64,000 bases of DNA, taken from contig SIAN01000018.1 of NCBI GenBank assembly GCA_009691715.1, forward strand, positions 1 through 64,000. Reading direction: 5' to 3'. A program made the position numbers and the translations under genes. Under the pieces are notes generated by a model, which saw only the letters and a program-made list of their open reading frames with translations, made no database searches and was not told the DNA's origin. The stretch comes from Planctomycetota bacterium (GTDB lineage Bacteria > Planctomycetota > B15-G4 > SIAN01). This document shows, piece by piece, positions 56,367 to 64,000 of this stretch. The stretch's first letter is position 1; the number at the start of each line of letters is the position of its first letter.

Positions 56367-56897
56367 TTACTCGGCGGCCGCCAACAACGGATAGCCCGCC
56401 TCGCCCGGCTTCATGCCGTCGACGGCCAGCACCACCGTGATCGCACCGGCCGACGCCTGGACCAGCTTCGCGGCCGCGCTCGCGCTTTTCACCACGGTCG
56501 GCAGCGCGGCGATCTGGCCGGCGTAGAGGCGACCGACCATGAACTTGCGCAGTGCCTTGTCGTCCTGTTGATAGATGCTCTTCAGCAGCACGATCTGCTC
56601 GGGCGCCGTCGCGGGCCGCGCGATCAACACGACGCGCAGCTTCTCGTTCCAGAACTGGCGATCGAGCTTGAGCAGCTGGCGCAGCTCGTCCTGCGTCACG
56701 TTCTCGATCGGGTTGTCCTTGTGGACGAGGATCGCCACCGGGCGCGGGGCCGGCTTCGGCGCAGGCGGCGGCGCAGGCGGCGGCGGCGGCGCAGGCGATG
56801 GCAACATCGGGACCGGCGTCGCTTGGATCGAGTTGGAGGGCGCTGCCGGCGCGGCGATGGCGAACAGGGCAAGCAGCGCAACCGTGATTCGTTTCAT
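56367..56897 (-). CDS. small PBP-type phosphate-binding-like protein, exported
   Basis: A 176-residue exported protein with a signal peptide (residues 1-19) and a Pro/Ala-rich linker (30-50). The single half-sized periplasmic-binding-type domain has [24 protein letters not shown], then a C-terminal [17 protein letters not shown], as in short PstS-like proteins. It lacks a dedicated permease here. Across bacteria such short proteins are often found beside a porin and a hybrid sensor kinase, as here: the porin is 15 bp upstream and the kinase five bp downstream. A sensing role is more likely than transport. ATG 56897 was chosen at the signal peptide. Confidence 0.75.
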   Translation of the reverse strand: MKRITVALLALFAIAAPAAPSNSIQATPVPMLPSPAPPPPPAPPPAPKPAPRPVAILVHKDNPIENVTQDELRQLLKLDRQFWNEKLRVVLIARPATAPEQIVLLKSIYQQDDKALRKFMVGRLYAGQIAALPTVVKSASAAAKLVQASAGAITVVLAVDGMKPGEAGYPLLAAAE

Positions 56898-56911
56898 GGG
56901 TGCTGCTCCGC

Positions 56912-58129
56912 TCACAAGTGCCAGGCGACCTGGAACGCCGCCGTCGTCACCGGCTGCCGTTCGGTCGCTCCGCTCGCGAATCGCTCCTGGAACACGCCAC
57001 GCCGAAGCTCGAGCTTGATCGCCGCGTTCGAGCCGAGTTCGAAGCGCGTGCCGATCGTCAGCTCGATCACGTCGAGGTCGAGGTCGCTCCCGACGAGGAA
57101 CGGATCGCCGTGCTCCATCGAGAGCAAGTCGAGCCGCGCGTAGGAGGTCACGGCGGCGAAGCGCCATCCGGCCTGCAGGTAGGCCGCGCGGTGGTGGAAG
57201 ACGCCACCCGCGCGATCGTGATGGACGATCGTTGTCGCCTCGGTGATGGCGGTGAGCGCTCCGCGCTCGATCTGCGCATAGGCGGCCGCGCTCTCCTCAA
57301 CCTCGCCAAGCCGCCGCCCGACCGCCGAATCGCCTGGGAAAACATCGCGACGCGCCGACCCGCCGAAGCTGAACCCGGGAATCGGCGCTGGCGCGAATCC
57401 AAGCGCGACGTCGAGAGCCTTGGCCTCGTTGTCATCAGCGCCACGCTGGCGGTCGAGCGGATCGCGGCCGCGGCCGTTGAACACGATCGCCGTCCACTCG
57501 AGCACACCGCTCGCTCCGAGTCGTCGGCCACCGAGCTCGAGCCCGGAGTAATGCTGCGCGAGCGGCCCGCCGTCGTCCTCGAAGCGCGCGAGAAATGGCC
57601 GCTCGATCGTCAGTTCGAGGTACTTGCCGTGGTGCCAGAGCCGATTCCAGCGCGAAGTCGTGAGGTGCTCGAGGCCGATCTTGGCGTACAGCGCGTCGCT
57701 CCATTGCCACTGCGCCCAGAGTCGCTCGGCATCGATGCCGACATCGTCCTCCGACCCCTCGAGCAACACCTCGCCGAGCGCGCTCGCGTGCTCGCCGAGA
57801 CGCGCAGTTCCGAAGAAATCGAGCGTGCCGAACTGGAAGGCGGACGCCCCTTTGCCGTCGCGGGGCGGATTGCTCCAACCGAAGCCGTAGTTGCCGAACA
57901 GTTGGCCGAAGAACGCCGCCTCGTTCGCGTCGGAGCCTTCTTCGGAGGCGGCTTCGTCGTGCAGCGCGCCGCTTGCGCCTTCGAGCGCCGCGAGCCGCGC
58001 CTCGAGTTCCCGATTGCGCTGTTCGAGCCCGTCGAGTCGCGCGCGATCGTCCTGCGGGAGCACGAGCCCGCAGGCGAACAGCGACGCGGCCGCCGCGACC
58101 GCCGAAAACGGCGTGGCCTCTCCTCCCAC
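56912..58129 (-). CDS. outer-membrane porin-like protein
   Basis: A 405-residue protein with a signal peptide (ending around LVLPQ), a coiled-coil of about 30 residues ([17 protein letters not shown]), and a beta-barrel-like region with alternating aromatic/Gly residues ([29 protein letters not shown]). It ends in an aromatic-rich strand, FQVAWHL. It resembles the OprP/DUF3573-type porins with coiled-coil N-termini. The GTG at 58129 is the likely start. It lies between the metal ABC permease (90 bp gap) and the small binding protein, transcribed with both. Confidence 0.78.
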   Translation of the reverse strand: MGGEATPFSAVAAAASLFACGLVLPQDDRARLDGLEQRNRELEARLAALEGASGALHDEAASEEGSDANEAAFFGQLFGNYGFGWSNPPRDGKGASAFQFGTLDFFGTARLGEHASALGEVLLEGSEDDVGIDAERLWAQWQWSDALYAKIGLEHLTTSRWNRLWHHGKYLELTIERPFLARFEDDGGPLAQHYSGLELGGRRLGASGVLEWTAIVFNGRGRDPLDRQRGADDNEAKALDVALGFAPAPIPGFSFGGSARRDVFPGDSAVGRRLGEVEESAAAYAQIERGALTAITEATTIVHHDRAGGVFHHRAAYLQAGWRFAAVTSYARLDLLSMEHGDPFLVGSDLDLDVIELTIGTRFELGSNAAIKLELRRGVFQERFASGATERQPVTTAAFQVAWHL

Positions 58130-58219
58130 GGATACCAGAGGCGATCCGCCCGTCTCCCCTTCGGATCAGGAAAAACCTTCGCTAGAGGCAAACCCCTCGC
58201 CCGCGGCGCCGGCGGAGCG

Positions 58220-59083
58220 TCAGCTGCCCCGGGCCGCCCGCAGGCCCCAGGCTGCCGCTAGCAGCCCGCACAGAAGCGCGACCGACAGCTGGGCCTGGTT
58301 GAAGTCGCAGGCGTTTCCGATCACCGCCGCCGCCATCGACGTGATCACCGCGATCAGCGGCGCCGCGAAGAACATCGGCAGCGACGCCCGGCAGAGGTTC
58401 TTGGCGACGAGCGCGGGCAGCACGAGGCAGCCGAACGAATAGAGCATCCCCGAGGTGCGCATCGCCACCCCGAGCACGAGGCCGAGCCATGCGGCGGCGA
58501 GCGCGTCGGTGCTCCGGCGCACACCGAGAACGCACGCGGTCGTCGAGTCGATCGCGAAAAGGAGCAGCGCTCTCCGCCGCGCAAACACGAACAGCAGGGT
58601 CGCGGCGCACAGCACGGTCAGCACCGCGACGTCTCCCGATGTCGCCCCAATGCCGCTCGATGCCAGCAGGCGCTGCACGTCGTCGAGGCCGTGCGGGCTG
58701 TGGGCGATGATCAGCAACGAACCGCTGCCGCCGAGCAGGAAGACGAAGCCGGTGATCGCCTCGCGGCTGTCGGCCGGCCGGCCGGTGCTCCCGCCGCCGC
58801 TGCCGCGCGCCGTGACCAGCGCCGCGATCACCGCGAACCCGACTGCCACCATGGAGAGGAACGCGTCGGAGCGGAAGAAGCTGCCCTCGGCGCTCCACTC
58901 CGAACCGAGGCAGAGCCCGAGCGAGATCCCGAGCGTCGACGCCTGCGCGATGGCGGCGCCGACGAAAATCTGGTCGCGGACGACGACGAACACGCCGACC
59001 AGCGACAACAGGAGCGCGACCAACCACGCTGCGAGCCAGATCTCGCGAAAGAGCGGCCAGGAGTCGATGAACGCGTCGATCAT
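58220..59083 (-). CDS. metal ABC transporter permease, ZnuB/MntB-type
   Basis: A 287-residue inner-membrane protein with about eight helices and the ABC-3 family layout: FVVVRDQIFVGAAIAQAS near residue 33 and the GFVFLLGGSGSLLI and VAMRTSGMLYSFGCLVLPALVAK regions. Its start overlaps the ATP-binding gene's stop by four bases (ATGA). It forms the membrane channel for a divalent metal, most likely zinc or manganese, with the two upstream subunits. Confidence 0.88.
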   Translation of the reverse strand: MIDAFIDSWPLFREIWLAAWLVALLLSLVGVFVVVRDQIFVGAAIAQASTLGISLGLCLGSEWSAEGSFFRSDAFLSMVAVGFAVIAALVTARGSGGGSTGRPADSREAITGFVFLLGGSGSLLIIAHSPHGLDDVQRLLASSGIGATSGDVAVLTVLCAATLLFVFARRRALLLFAIDSTTACVLGVRRSTDALAAAWLGLVLGVAMRTSGMLYSFGCLVLPALVAKNLCRASLPMFFAAPLIAVITSMAAAVIGNACDFNQAQLSVALLCGLLAAAWGLRAARGS

Positions 59084-59817
59084 GGGGTGCGCCCCGACGC
59101 GGCGAGGGGCGGCACACCGTACGCACGCTCGAGCCGCGCGGCATCGAGAAGCCGATCGGCCGGTCCCGCCTCGACCTGTCCGTGGTGCAGCAACGCGACA
59201 TGGGTCGCGAGCGCAGCGGCGACTGCAACGTCGTGGCTGACGTAGACGATGGCGAGACCGTCCTCGCGATTGCGGCGCGCGAAGAGTTCGAGCAGCGCCC
59301 GCTCAGTCACGAGATCAAGATGGTTCATCGGCTCGTCGACACACAGCAGAAGCGGACGACGCGCCAGCGCCCGCGCGACGATGACGCGCTGCCGCTGGCC
59401 GCCCGAGAGCGATCCGTAGCTCTGGTGGAGCTGTCCGTGCAGACCCACCTGTTCGAGCGCCGCCTCGACGCGTTCCTCGCGTTGTGCGCGCGTGAGTCGC
59501 TGGCCGACCAGGCCGAGCGCGACCAGCTCGTGCGGCGTGGTCGGGAGGTGTAAGACCAGCTCGCAGCACTGCGGCACGTAGCCGAGGACGTCGGCGCTCA
59601 CACCGGGCCCGTACTGCGCGACGCCGCCCAACGGATCCAGCACGCCGAGCAGGGTCAAGAGCAACGTCGACTTGCCCGTCGCGTTGGTGCCGAGCAGAAA
59701 CCAGAACTCGCCGGCGCGCACCTGCAGCGAAACGTCACGCAGGACGGCGTTGCGACCATGTCCCGCCACGAGGTCGCGACAGGAGAGGATCGTCGCCGCG
59801 TCGTGCATCGGCGTCAT
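59080..59817 (-). CDS. metal ABC transporter ATP-binding protein, ZnuC-type
   Basis: A 245-residue ATPase that powers metal import. Walker A is LGTNATGKSTLL (Asn where Gly is usual), the signature is LSGGQRQRVIVARAL, Walker B is LLLCVDEPMNHLD, and the switch His is in VYVSHDVAV. It overlaps its neighbours by four bases on each side, so binding protein, ATPase and permease are tightly coupled. Confidence 0.9.
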   Translation of the reverse strand: MTPMHDAATILSCRDLVAGHGRNAVLRDVSLQVRAGEFWFLLGTNATGKSTLLLTLLGVLDPLGGVAQYGPGVSADVLGYVPQCCELVLHLPTTPHELVALGLVGQRLTRAQREERVEAALEQVGLHGQLHQSYGSLSGGQRQRVIVARALARRPLLLCVDEPMNHLDLVTERALLELFARRNREDGLAIVYVSHDVAVAAALATHVALLHHGQVEAGPADRLLDAARLERAYGVPPLAASGRTP

Positions 59818-60842
59818 GAGCCGCCTCGCGATCGCGACAACGCGGCGACGATCGAGCCGACATCGCTGTCGACCATCGCCAGGTAGTCGGTCGCCGCAGG
59901 GGTCGCTCCCACCTCATGGGCCAGCGTCAGGAGCGGCACGTCGAGCTTGCCGGCGACGAACTGGGCCGACTTCGGATCGAAGCCCGGAGCGGTGAAGACC
60001 AGCTTCGCGCCCGCCGCCCTAGCGCTCCGGATCAACTCGCCGAGGTGGCCGGTCGATGGCGCGACGCCCGGCTTCGGTTCGAGGAAGCCCGCGAACTCGA
60101 GACCGAAACGCCGACCGAAGTAGGCCCACTGGTTGTGGTCGGCGAGCACCCTGGTGCCGGCGAACGGCGCGAGCGCGCCGAACCAGCCGCCGAGCTCCTC
60201 GCCGCGCTTCTGCTGGGCGAGGAACGACGCGAGCCTTCCGTTCGCGTTGAGCTCGGCGAACTTCACGATCGTGTCGCTTTGGAATTCCTCGGCGAGCGCG
60301 GCGCCGACCATCGCGACGCAGAGCCGCTTCTCGAACGCGGCGCAGCGTTCCATGAAGCCGTCCCTGGCCGTCGGCAGGAGCTCGGAGAGTCGATCGCGCA
60401 GCAACCGCGCGACCAGGAGCCCATTCACCGGATCGGTCATGTAGTGGGGATTGCCGAACGGATGGACGTCTCCGTGCGAACGGTCGACCGGCACGCTCGG
60501 CACCTCGAGCGGCGTCGCCACCACCGACGCATCGATGAAGCCGGGCTGCCCCGGCTGCACGCGGCCGTTGCGACATTGCTGCAGGAGGACCGGCGCCCAG
60601 CCGATCTCGAGCTCCATTCCCTGCTGCACGAACGCATCGGCCGCCGCGAGCGCCTTCACGTGGCTCGGCCGTGCGTCGAGGAAGTGGGGATTCTCGGTCC
60701 CCTTGGCGAAGACGGTGACGGAGACGGCGTCGCCGCCGACCTCCTGCGCGATGCTGCCGATCGACGGCACCGTGCAGCAGACGTTCAGCTTCTGTTCCCG
60801 TGCCGAAGACAGCGCGACCAAGACGAGGGTGATGAGTTTCAT
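59814..60842 (-). CDS. metal ABC transporter substrate-binding protein (cluster A-I, ZnuA-like)
   Basis: A 342-residue periplasmic metal-binding protein with a short hydrophobic N-terminus. It has the ligand motifs of the A-I family: TENPHFLDARPSHVKALAAAD, then GDVHPFGNPHYMTDP, then LADHNQWAYFG; together these supply the His and other ligands. VGATPAATDYLAMVDSDV ends it in place of the usual Asp region. A His-rich loop is absent; the separate His-rich protein at 62290 may take that role. It is preceded by nine bases after the outer-membrane barrel gene. Confidence 0.88.
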   Translation of the reverse strand: MKLITLVLVALSSAREQKLNVCCTVPSIGSIAQEVGGDAVSVTVFAKGTENPHFLDARPSHVKALAAADAFVQQGMELEIGWAPVLLQQCRNGRVQPGQPGFIDASVVATPLEVPSVPVDRSHGDVHPFGNPHYMTDPVNGLLVARLLRDRLSELLPTARDGFMERCAAFEKRLCVAMVGAALAEEFQSDTIVKFAELNANGRLASFLAQQKRGEELGGWFGALAPFAGTRVLADHNQWAYFGRRFGLEFAGFLEPKPGVAPSTGHLGELIRSARAAGAKLVFTAPGFDPKSAQFVAGKLDVPLLTLAHEVGATPAATDYLAMVDSDVGSIVAALSRSRGGS

Positions 60843-60851
60843 GGTCGGCGC

Positions 60852-62192
60852 TCAGTACGCATGAGCCGGGTGGTTGCCCACCTGGAACTCGACGCCGAGC
60901 CAGACACTGTGCGCGTGGCCGTCCGCGAGGTGATCGGCGAAGTCGAGGTTGTATTGCAGCCGTACGCGCGAGAAGTGCGACGGATGCCACGCGATCATCG
61001 GTGAGAGGCGCTGGCGATCATCGCGCAGCGCGTCGTCCTCGCGCGGATCGACGCCGGCGCCGCTCGCGCGCGCAACCTCCCACCGCAGGCCGGCGACCCA
61101 GTCGCGCCGGAATCCCCACAGGACGTAGGAATAGAAACCGCTGTCGTGCAGCGTGTCGCCGGGCAACGCGAACTCGTCGCCGCTTGCCGTGACGCCGTCG
61201 GGGTCGAACTGCTGCAACGTCGTGCCGTAGATGCGGCGAATCGCTTCGCCCTGGAAGATCAGGAACGGCCAGCCCGCCTCGTTCGTCTTCGGCTGCCACT
61301 TCACCTTCACGTCGGCGCCATAGAGCGCGCTGCTCGTCGAAGTGCTCGCCCCGTTGGGACCCCATGCGCCAGAGAGCCCGAACAGGCTCACGGTCTCGTC
61401 CGACAGATCGAACGACTGCAGCAGGCGCGTGCTGTACGCGAAGTCAGCGAGGCTGCGCGTCTCGCGGCCGGCCACGACGCGGCCACCGGGCGCCGCCTCT
61501 TCATCGGTGCCGCGAAAGCTCGCCATCGTCTCGCCGCGCGAGTTCTGCACGCCGAGGTAGAGCTCGGCGAACCACGGCACCGGCGCGAGCCACGACAGTC
61601 GCGCACCCGGCGCGCGCATGCCGTCGGGACCGAAGACCCGGCTGTGGATGACCGGCTGATCGATGAAGTCCCACGCGTGCGGATGCTGCGAATTGATGCG
61701 GCCGAACTCGGTGAAGTACTGCCCGACCTTCAACTGCAGGCCGTGCGGCAGCGAACTCGTGCGCCCGTAGACCTCCTCGATCTCGAATTCCGACTCGCCC
61801 TCGGGGCTCTGGAAGTAGATGAGGTGCGACTCGAACTGGAAATAGGGGTCGACCGCGCCGATCCCCGACAGCTCGAGCTGCGACAGGGTGAAGCCGCGCT
61901 GTTTCGGGTCGTGCCCGCCGCCCTGCAGCTCGCCGATCGAGTCGTCCTGCTCGGTCGAGCTGCCGGCGTTGATCAGCGCGTCGAGAGACAGGTCGAGCAG
62001 CCGGAACTGCCCGCCGAGAAGATTCGGCGCCGCTGTCGTTGCCGCCTTTTGCTGGTCGGCGAGCGCTTGATCGAGGGCTTGATCGAACGAACGAACGTGC
62101 GACGGATCGACGGGTGGACTCTGGTCCTGCGCTGCGGCGATGCCGCAAAGCGGGCCGCACAAGACGGCCGTGAGGATGGGTTGAAGACGCAT
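60852..62192 (-). CDS. outer-membrane beta-barrel protein of a metal uptake operon
   Basis: A 446-residue protein with a signal peptide (residues 1-21, ending IAAAQ) and many amphipathic strands, such as GFTLSQLELSGIGAVDPYFQFESHL and VKVGQYFTEFGRINSQHPHAWDF. It ends with an outer-membrane-like strand (VWLGVEFQVGNHPAHAY). It is probably a transport barrel that lets metal cross the outer membrane. This fits its position nine bases before the binding protein gene. I see no TonB-dependent plug domain. The metal specificity is not shown. Confidence 0.78.
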   Translation of the reverse strand: MRLQPILTAVLCGPLCGIAAAQDQSPPVDPSHVRSFDQALDQALADQQKAATTAAPNLLGGQFRLLDLSLDALINAGSSTEQDDSIGELQGGGHDPKQRGFTLSQLELSGIGAVDPYFQFESHLIYFQSPEGESEFEIEEVYGRTSSLPHGLQLKVGQYFTEFGRINSQHPHAWDFIDQPVIHSRVFGPDGMRAPGARLSWLAPVPWFAELYLGVQNSRGETMASFRGTDEEAAPGGRVVAGRETRSLADFAYSTRLLQSFDLSDETVSLFGLSGAWGPNGASTSTSSALYGADVKVKWQPKTNEAGWPFLIFQGEAIRRIYGTTLQQFDPDGVTASGDEFALPGDTLHDSGFYSYVLWGFRRDWVAGLRWEVARASGAGVDPREDDALRDDRQRLSPMIAWHPSHFSRVRLQYNLDFADHLADGHAHSVWLGVEFQVGNHPAHAY

Positions 62193-62289
62193 CGTCTCTG
62201 GATTCCCGATTCCGGCCCCGAAGTGGCGTGACCTGCCACGCGCTCGGCCGAACGGGCGGGCGGGGCCGGAATGGACCCGCGAAGTGCCG

Positions 62290-62787
62290 TCAGACCACGT
62301 GGAGCGCGCAGCGACTTTGCGTCGCAGGCAGGTCAGGCGGGCCGCGCGCGAGCGCGAACCGCGACGGTTCGCTCGCGGGACATGACGGCGCGGTCACGAC
62401 GACGAAACGCACCGTGATCGGGATCGCGAGCGTGAAGGGCGCGATCGGAATGGCGTGCCGCTCGAACAGCGAGGAACAAACCGAGCAGTGGGTCGCAGCG
62501 CCAATCGGCGGCGCATGCGAGTGGTGATGGTGGAACGGATCGCGGCAACCGTCGCCGTCGGGGCACTCCCCCGAAAGGGTCGTCGTCTCCGCCCGCTCCC
62601 GCACCTGTCCCGAACACGCCGGCCCTTCGCTGCAGTCCTCCGCGTGGTCCGGGTCCGAGTGCGCGTGGTCTTCGTGCCGATGGAAGAGCGTGCCAGCAAT
62701 GCCAAGCAGCCAAGCCAACACGAGCGTCGCAGCGGCCGCACGGAGCGGCAACCAGCGAGGCAGCAGTTCGAGTCGGCGCGAGGACAT
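62290..62787 (-). CDS. His/Cys-rich membrane protein, DUF2946-like
   Basis: A 165-residue protein with one N-terminal helix (about residues 15-34). A His/Asp/Cys-rich periplasmic stretch follows (HRHEDHAHSDPDHAEDC and, further on, DPFHHHHSHAPP), then a CSVC pair after His (HCSVC). It ends in a hydrophobic segment and ARGPP, as in DUF2946 proteins. It is the first gene of the minus-strand metal array, about 100 bp before the barrel gene. It probably binds or passes on metal ions; a metal-response or storage role is inference. Confidence 0.7.
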   Translation of the reverse strand: MSSRRLELLPRWLPLRAAAATLVLAWLLGIAGTLFHRHEDHAHSDPDHAEDCSEGPACSGQVRERAETTTLSGECPDGDGCRDPFHHHHSHAPPIGAATHCSVCSSLFERHAIPIAPFTLAIPITVRFVVVTAPSCPASEPSRFALARGPPDLPATQSRCALHVV

Positions 62788-62914
62788 CGGGCGGGGAACA
62801 GTAGCGCGGCGGTGATGCGACCACCACGGGGCGCCCTCGCGACGAGACTCTCGCTCGGAACGGCGCCTCCTCCGGCCATACTCCCGCGCTTCCGCTTGGG
62901 AGCCTGCCGTAGCG

Positions 62915-64000
62915 ATGGCCGCGTTGCTGCTCGATGTCCTTGTCCTGTGCGTTGCCCTTCAAGCTGAAGCTCCAGCCGACGACGTGGCGCCTGAAGTGCT
63001 GGCGCGCGCGCAGGCGATCGCCGCGATCGGTCCGACCGACCACGCGCCCTCCCCGCGAACGGTCGACGTGCTCCACTACGTGATCCACCTGGCGCTCGAC
63101 CCGGTGAGCGGTCGCATCGAGGGGTTCACCGAGCTCGAACTGCGGCCGTGCGCGATGGCGCGGCGCGAACTCTCGATCGACGCCGACGAACTTGAAGTTG
63201 CGTCCGTAACGCTCGACGACGCGCCGATTTTATTCCGGCGCGAAGGAGCGCGGCTCGAGATCGATCTCGGGCGCGAGGCCGCGCCTGAGGAGACGCTGCG
63301 GCTCAAGATCACGTACTCGGCGACGCCGCGGCGCGGCCTGTTCTTCGTGCGTTCCGTCGACGATCGCTGCCGGATGGTCTGGTCGCAGAACCAATGCCAG
63401 ATGGCGAGCGCGTGGTTCCCGTGCCGCGACTACCCCGACGATCGCGCGAGCAGCGAGCTGTTCTTGAACGTCCCCGAAGCGTGGCGCACGATCGGCAACG
63501 GCGTGCTCATCGAGGCGACGCCCGCGGACGGCGGGCGGCGAATCGACCACTGGCGGATGGACTTCCCGCACCCGACCTACCTGACGAGCCTGGTCGCAGG
63601 CGAGTTCATGGAGTTCGATCTCGGCCGAGTCCGCGACCTGCCGCTGTTCGGGTACGCATCGGTCGAACGCGCGGGCGAGGTCGCCGCGGCGCTGCAGCCG
63701 ACCGGCCGCATGATCGAGCTGCTCGAGCAGTTCGTCGCCGTCCCCTATCCGTTCCCGACCTACCGGCAGGTCGCCGTCGAGAGCTTCCCGTGGGGCGGGA
63801 TGGAGAACATCGCCGCGAGCACGCTCGATCAAGAGGACTTGCGCGCCGCCGCCGGCCCGCGCGAGGGCACCATCGACTCCGACGCGCTGGTGATGCACGA
63901 GCTTGCGCACCAGTGGTTCGGCGACCTGGTCACGCCGGCCTGCTGGGCCGATCTCTGGCTGGCCGAGGGCTTCGCCACCTTCGCCGAGCTTCTCTGGCGC
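62915..64000 (+). CDS. M1 family zinc aminopeptidase, truncated by window edge
   Basis: The first 362 residues of an exported M1 aminopeptidase; the frame runs open to the window end. ATG 62915 starts a hydrophobic N-terminus (ALLLDVLVLCVALQAE). The exopeptidase motif GGMEN is present, and HELAHQWFGD gives the zinc motif HExxH, with the third Glu likely in LAEGF just before the edge. It should remove N-terminal residues from periplasmic peptides. It is divergent from the His-rich protein gene, 127 bp away, and has a CATACT hexamer 38 bases before it. Confidence 0.9.
   Translation, partial: MAALLLDVLVLCVALQAEAPADDVAPEVLARAQAIAAIGPTDHAPSPRTVDVLHYVIHLALDPVSGRIEGFTELELRPCAMARRELSIDADELEVASVTLDDAPILFRREGARLEIDLGREAAPEETLRLKITYSATPRRGLFFVRSVDDRCRMVWSQNQCQMASAWFPCRDYPDDRASSELFLNVPEAWRTIGNGVLIEATPADGGRRIDHWRMDFPHPTYLTSLVAGEFMEFDLGRVRDLPLFGYASVERAGEVAAALQPTGRMIELLEQFVAVPYPFPTYRQVAVESFPWGGMENIAASTLDQEDLRAAAGPREGTIDSDALVMHELAHQWFGDLVTPACWADLWLAEGFATFAELLWR

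Noticed and set aside
1..64000. tRNA, rRNA or CRISPR arrays
   Set aside because: I looked for tRNA arms, conserved rRNA segments and regularly spaced repeats and saw none; the only tandem repeats are short slippage types.

Overview
The window is about 64 kb of very GC-rich bacterial DNA. The gene content points to a Planctomycetota-type organism. Supporting families are a DUF1592-DUF1552 pair, a giant secreted protein ending in a planctomycete-type cytochrome c domain, an ECF sigma factor next to a Ser/Thr kinase with a C-terminal TPR region, a sigma-region-2 protein fused to carboxypeptidase-regulatory-like domains, two DUF3179 proteins, and many lipoproteins. The phylum call is inference from families; there is no rRNA or tRNA in the window. 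The cell envelope is of the Gram-negative type (porins, outer-membrane barrels, lipoproteins).

Layout. 0-10 kb: a truncated DUF3179 lipoprotein, a nitrilase, a secreted unknown, a 40-residue membrane protein, and a minus-strand run of M16 peptidase, sigma factor and TPR-containing kinase (the last two have broken frames). 10-30 kb: a redoxin, an SGNH hydrolase, the DUF1592/DUF1552 pair, a DUF1579 lipoprotein, a CHASE-PAS-GGDEF cyclase, a sigma/carboxypeptidase-regulatory fusion, an ApaH-like phosphatase, an Rpn-type nuclease, an esterase, and a tight M20 peptidase - small membrane protein - acetolactate-decarboxylase-like operon followed by a BNR propeller. On the minus strand a heavy-metal-associated (HMA) protein with an in-frame UGA overlaps a FecR-like gene. 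30-45 kb: a 1,950-residue secreted fusion, an FHA protein, an AAA/DUF4143 ATPase with an amber codon and an upstream palindrome, and a 2,060-residue SF1 helicase-nuclease. 45-53 kb: a decayed trio (AlgX-like, DUF3179, unknown) and an exopolysaccharide module of three overlapping glycosyltransferase genes plus a flippase, with a 201-bp inverted-repeat element between them. 53-64 kb: tmk, then a minus-strand array that reads His-rich protein, outer-membrane barrel, metal ABC transporter, porin, small phosphate-binding-like protein and hybrid histidine kinase. A truncated M1 aminopeptidase closes the window.

The most interesting signal is the UGA at 29985-29987. It sits at the position of the first metal-binding Cys of an HMA domain and is followed by a hairpin with the geometry of a bacterial SECIS element, which suggests a selenoprotein. 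The caution is that roughly a dozen other genes carry single indels or nonsense codons as sequenced, so sequence error or gene decay is common here.
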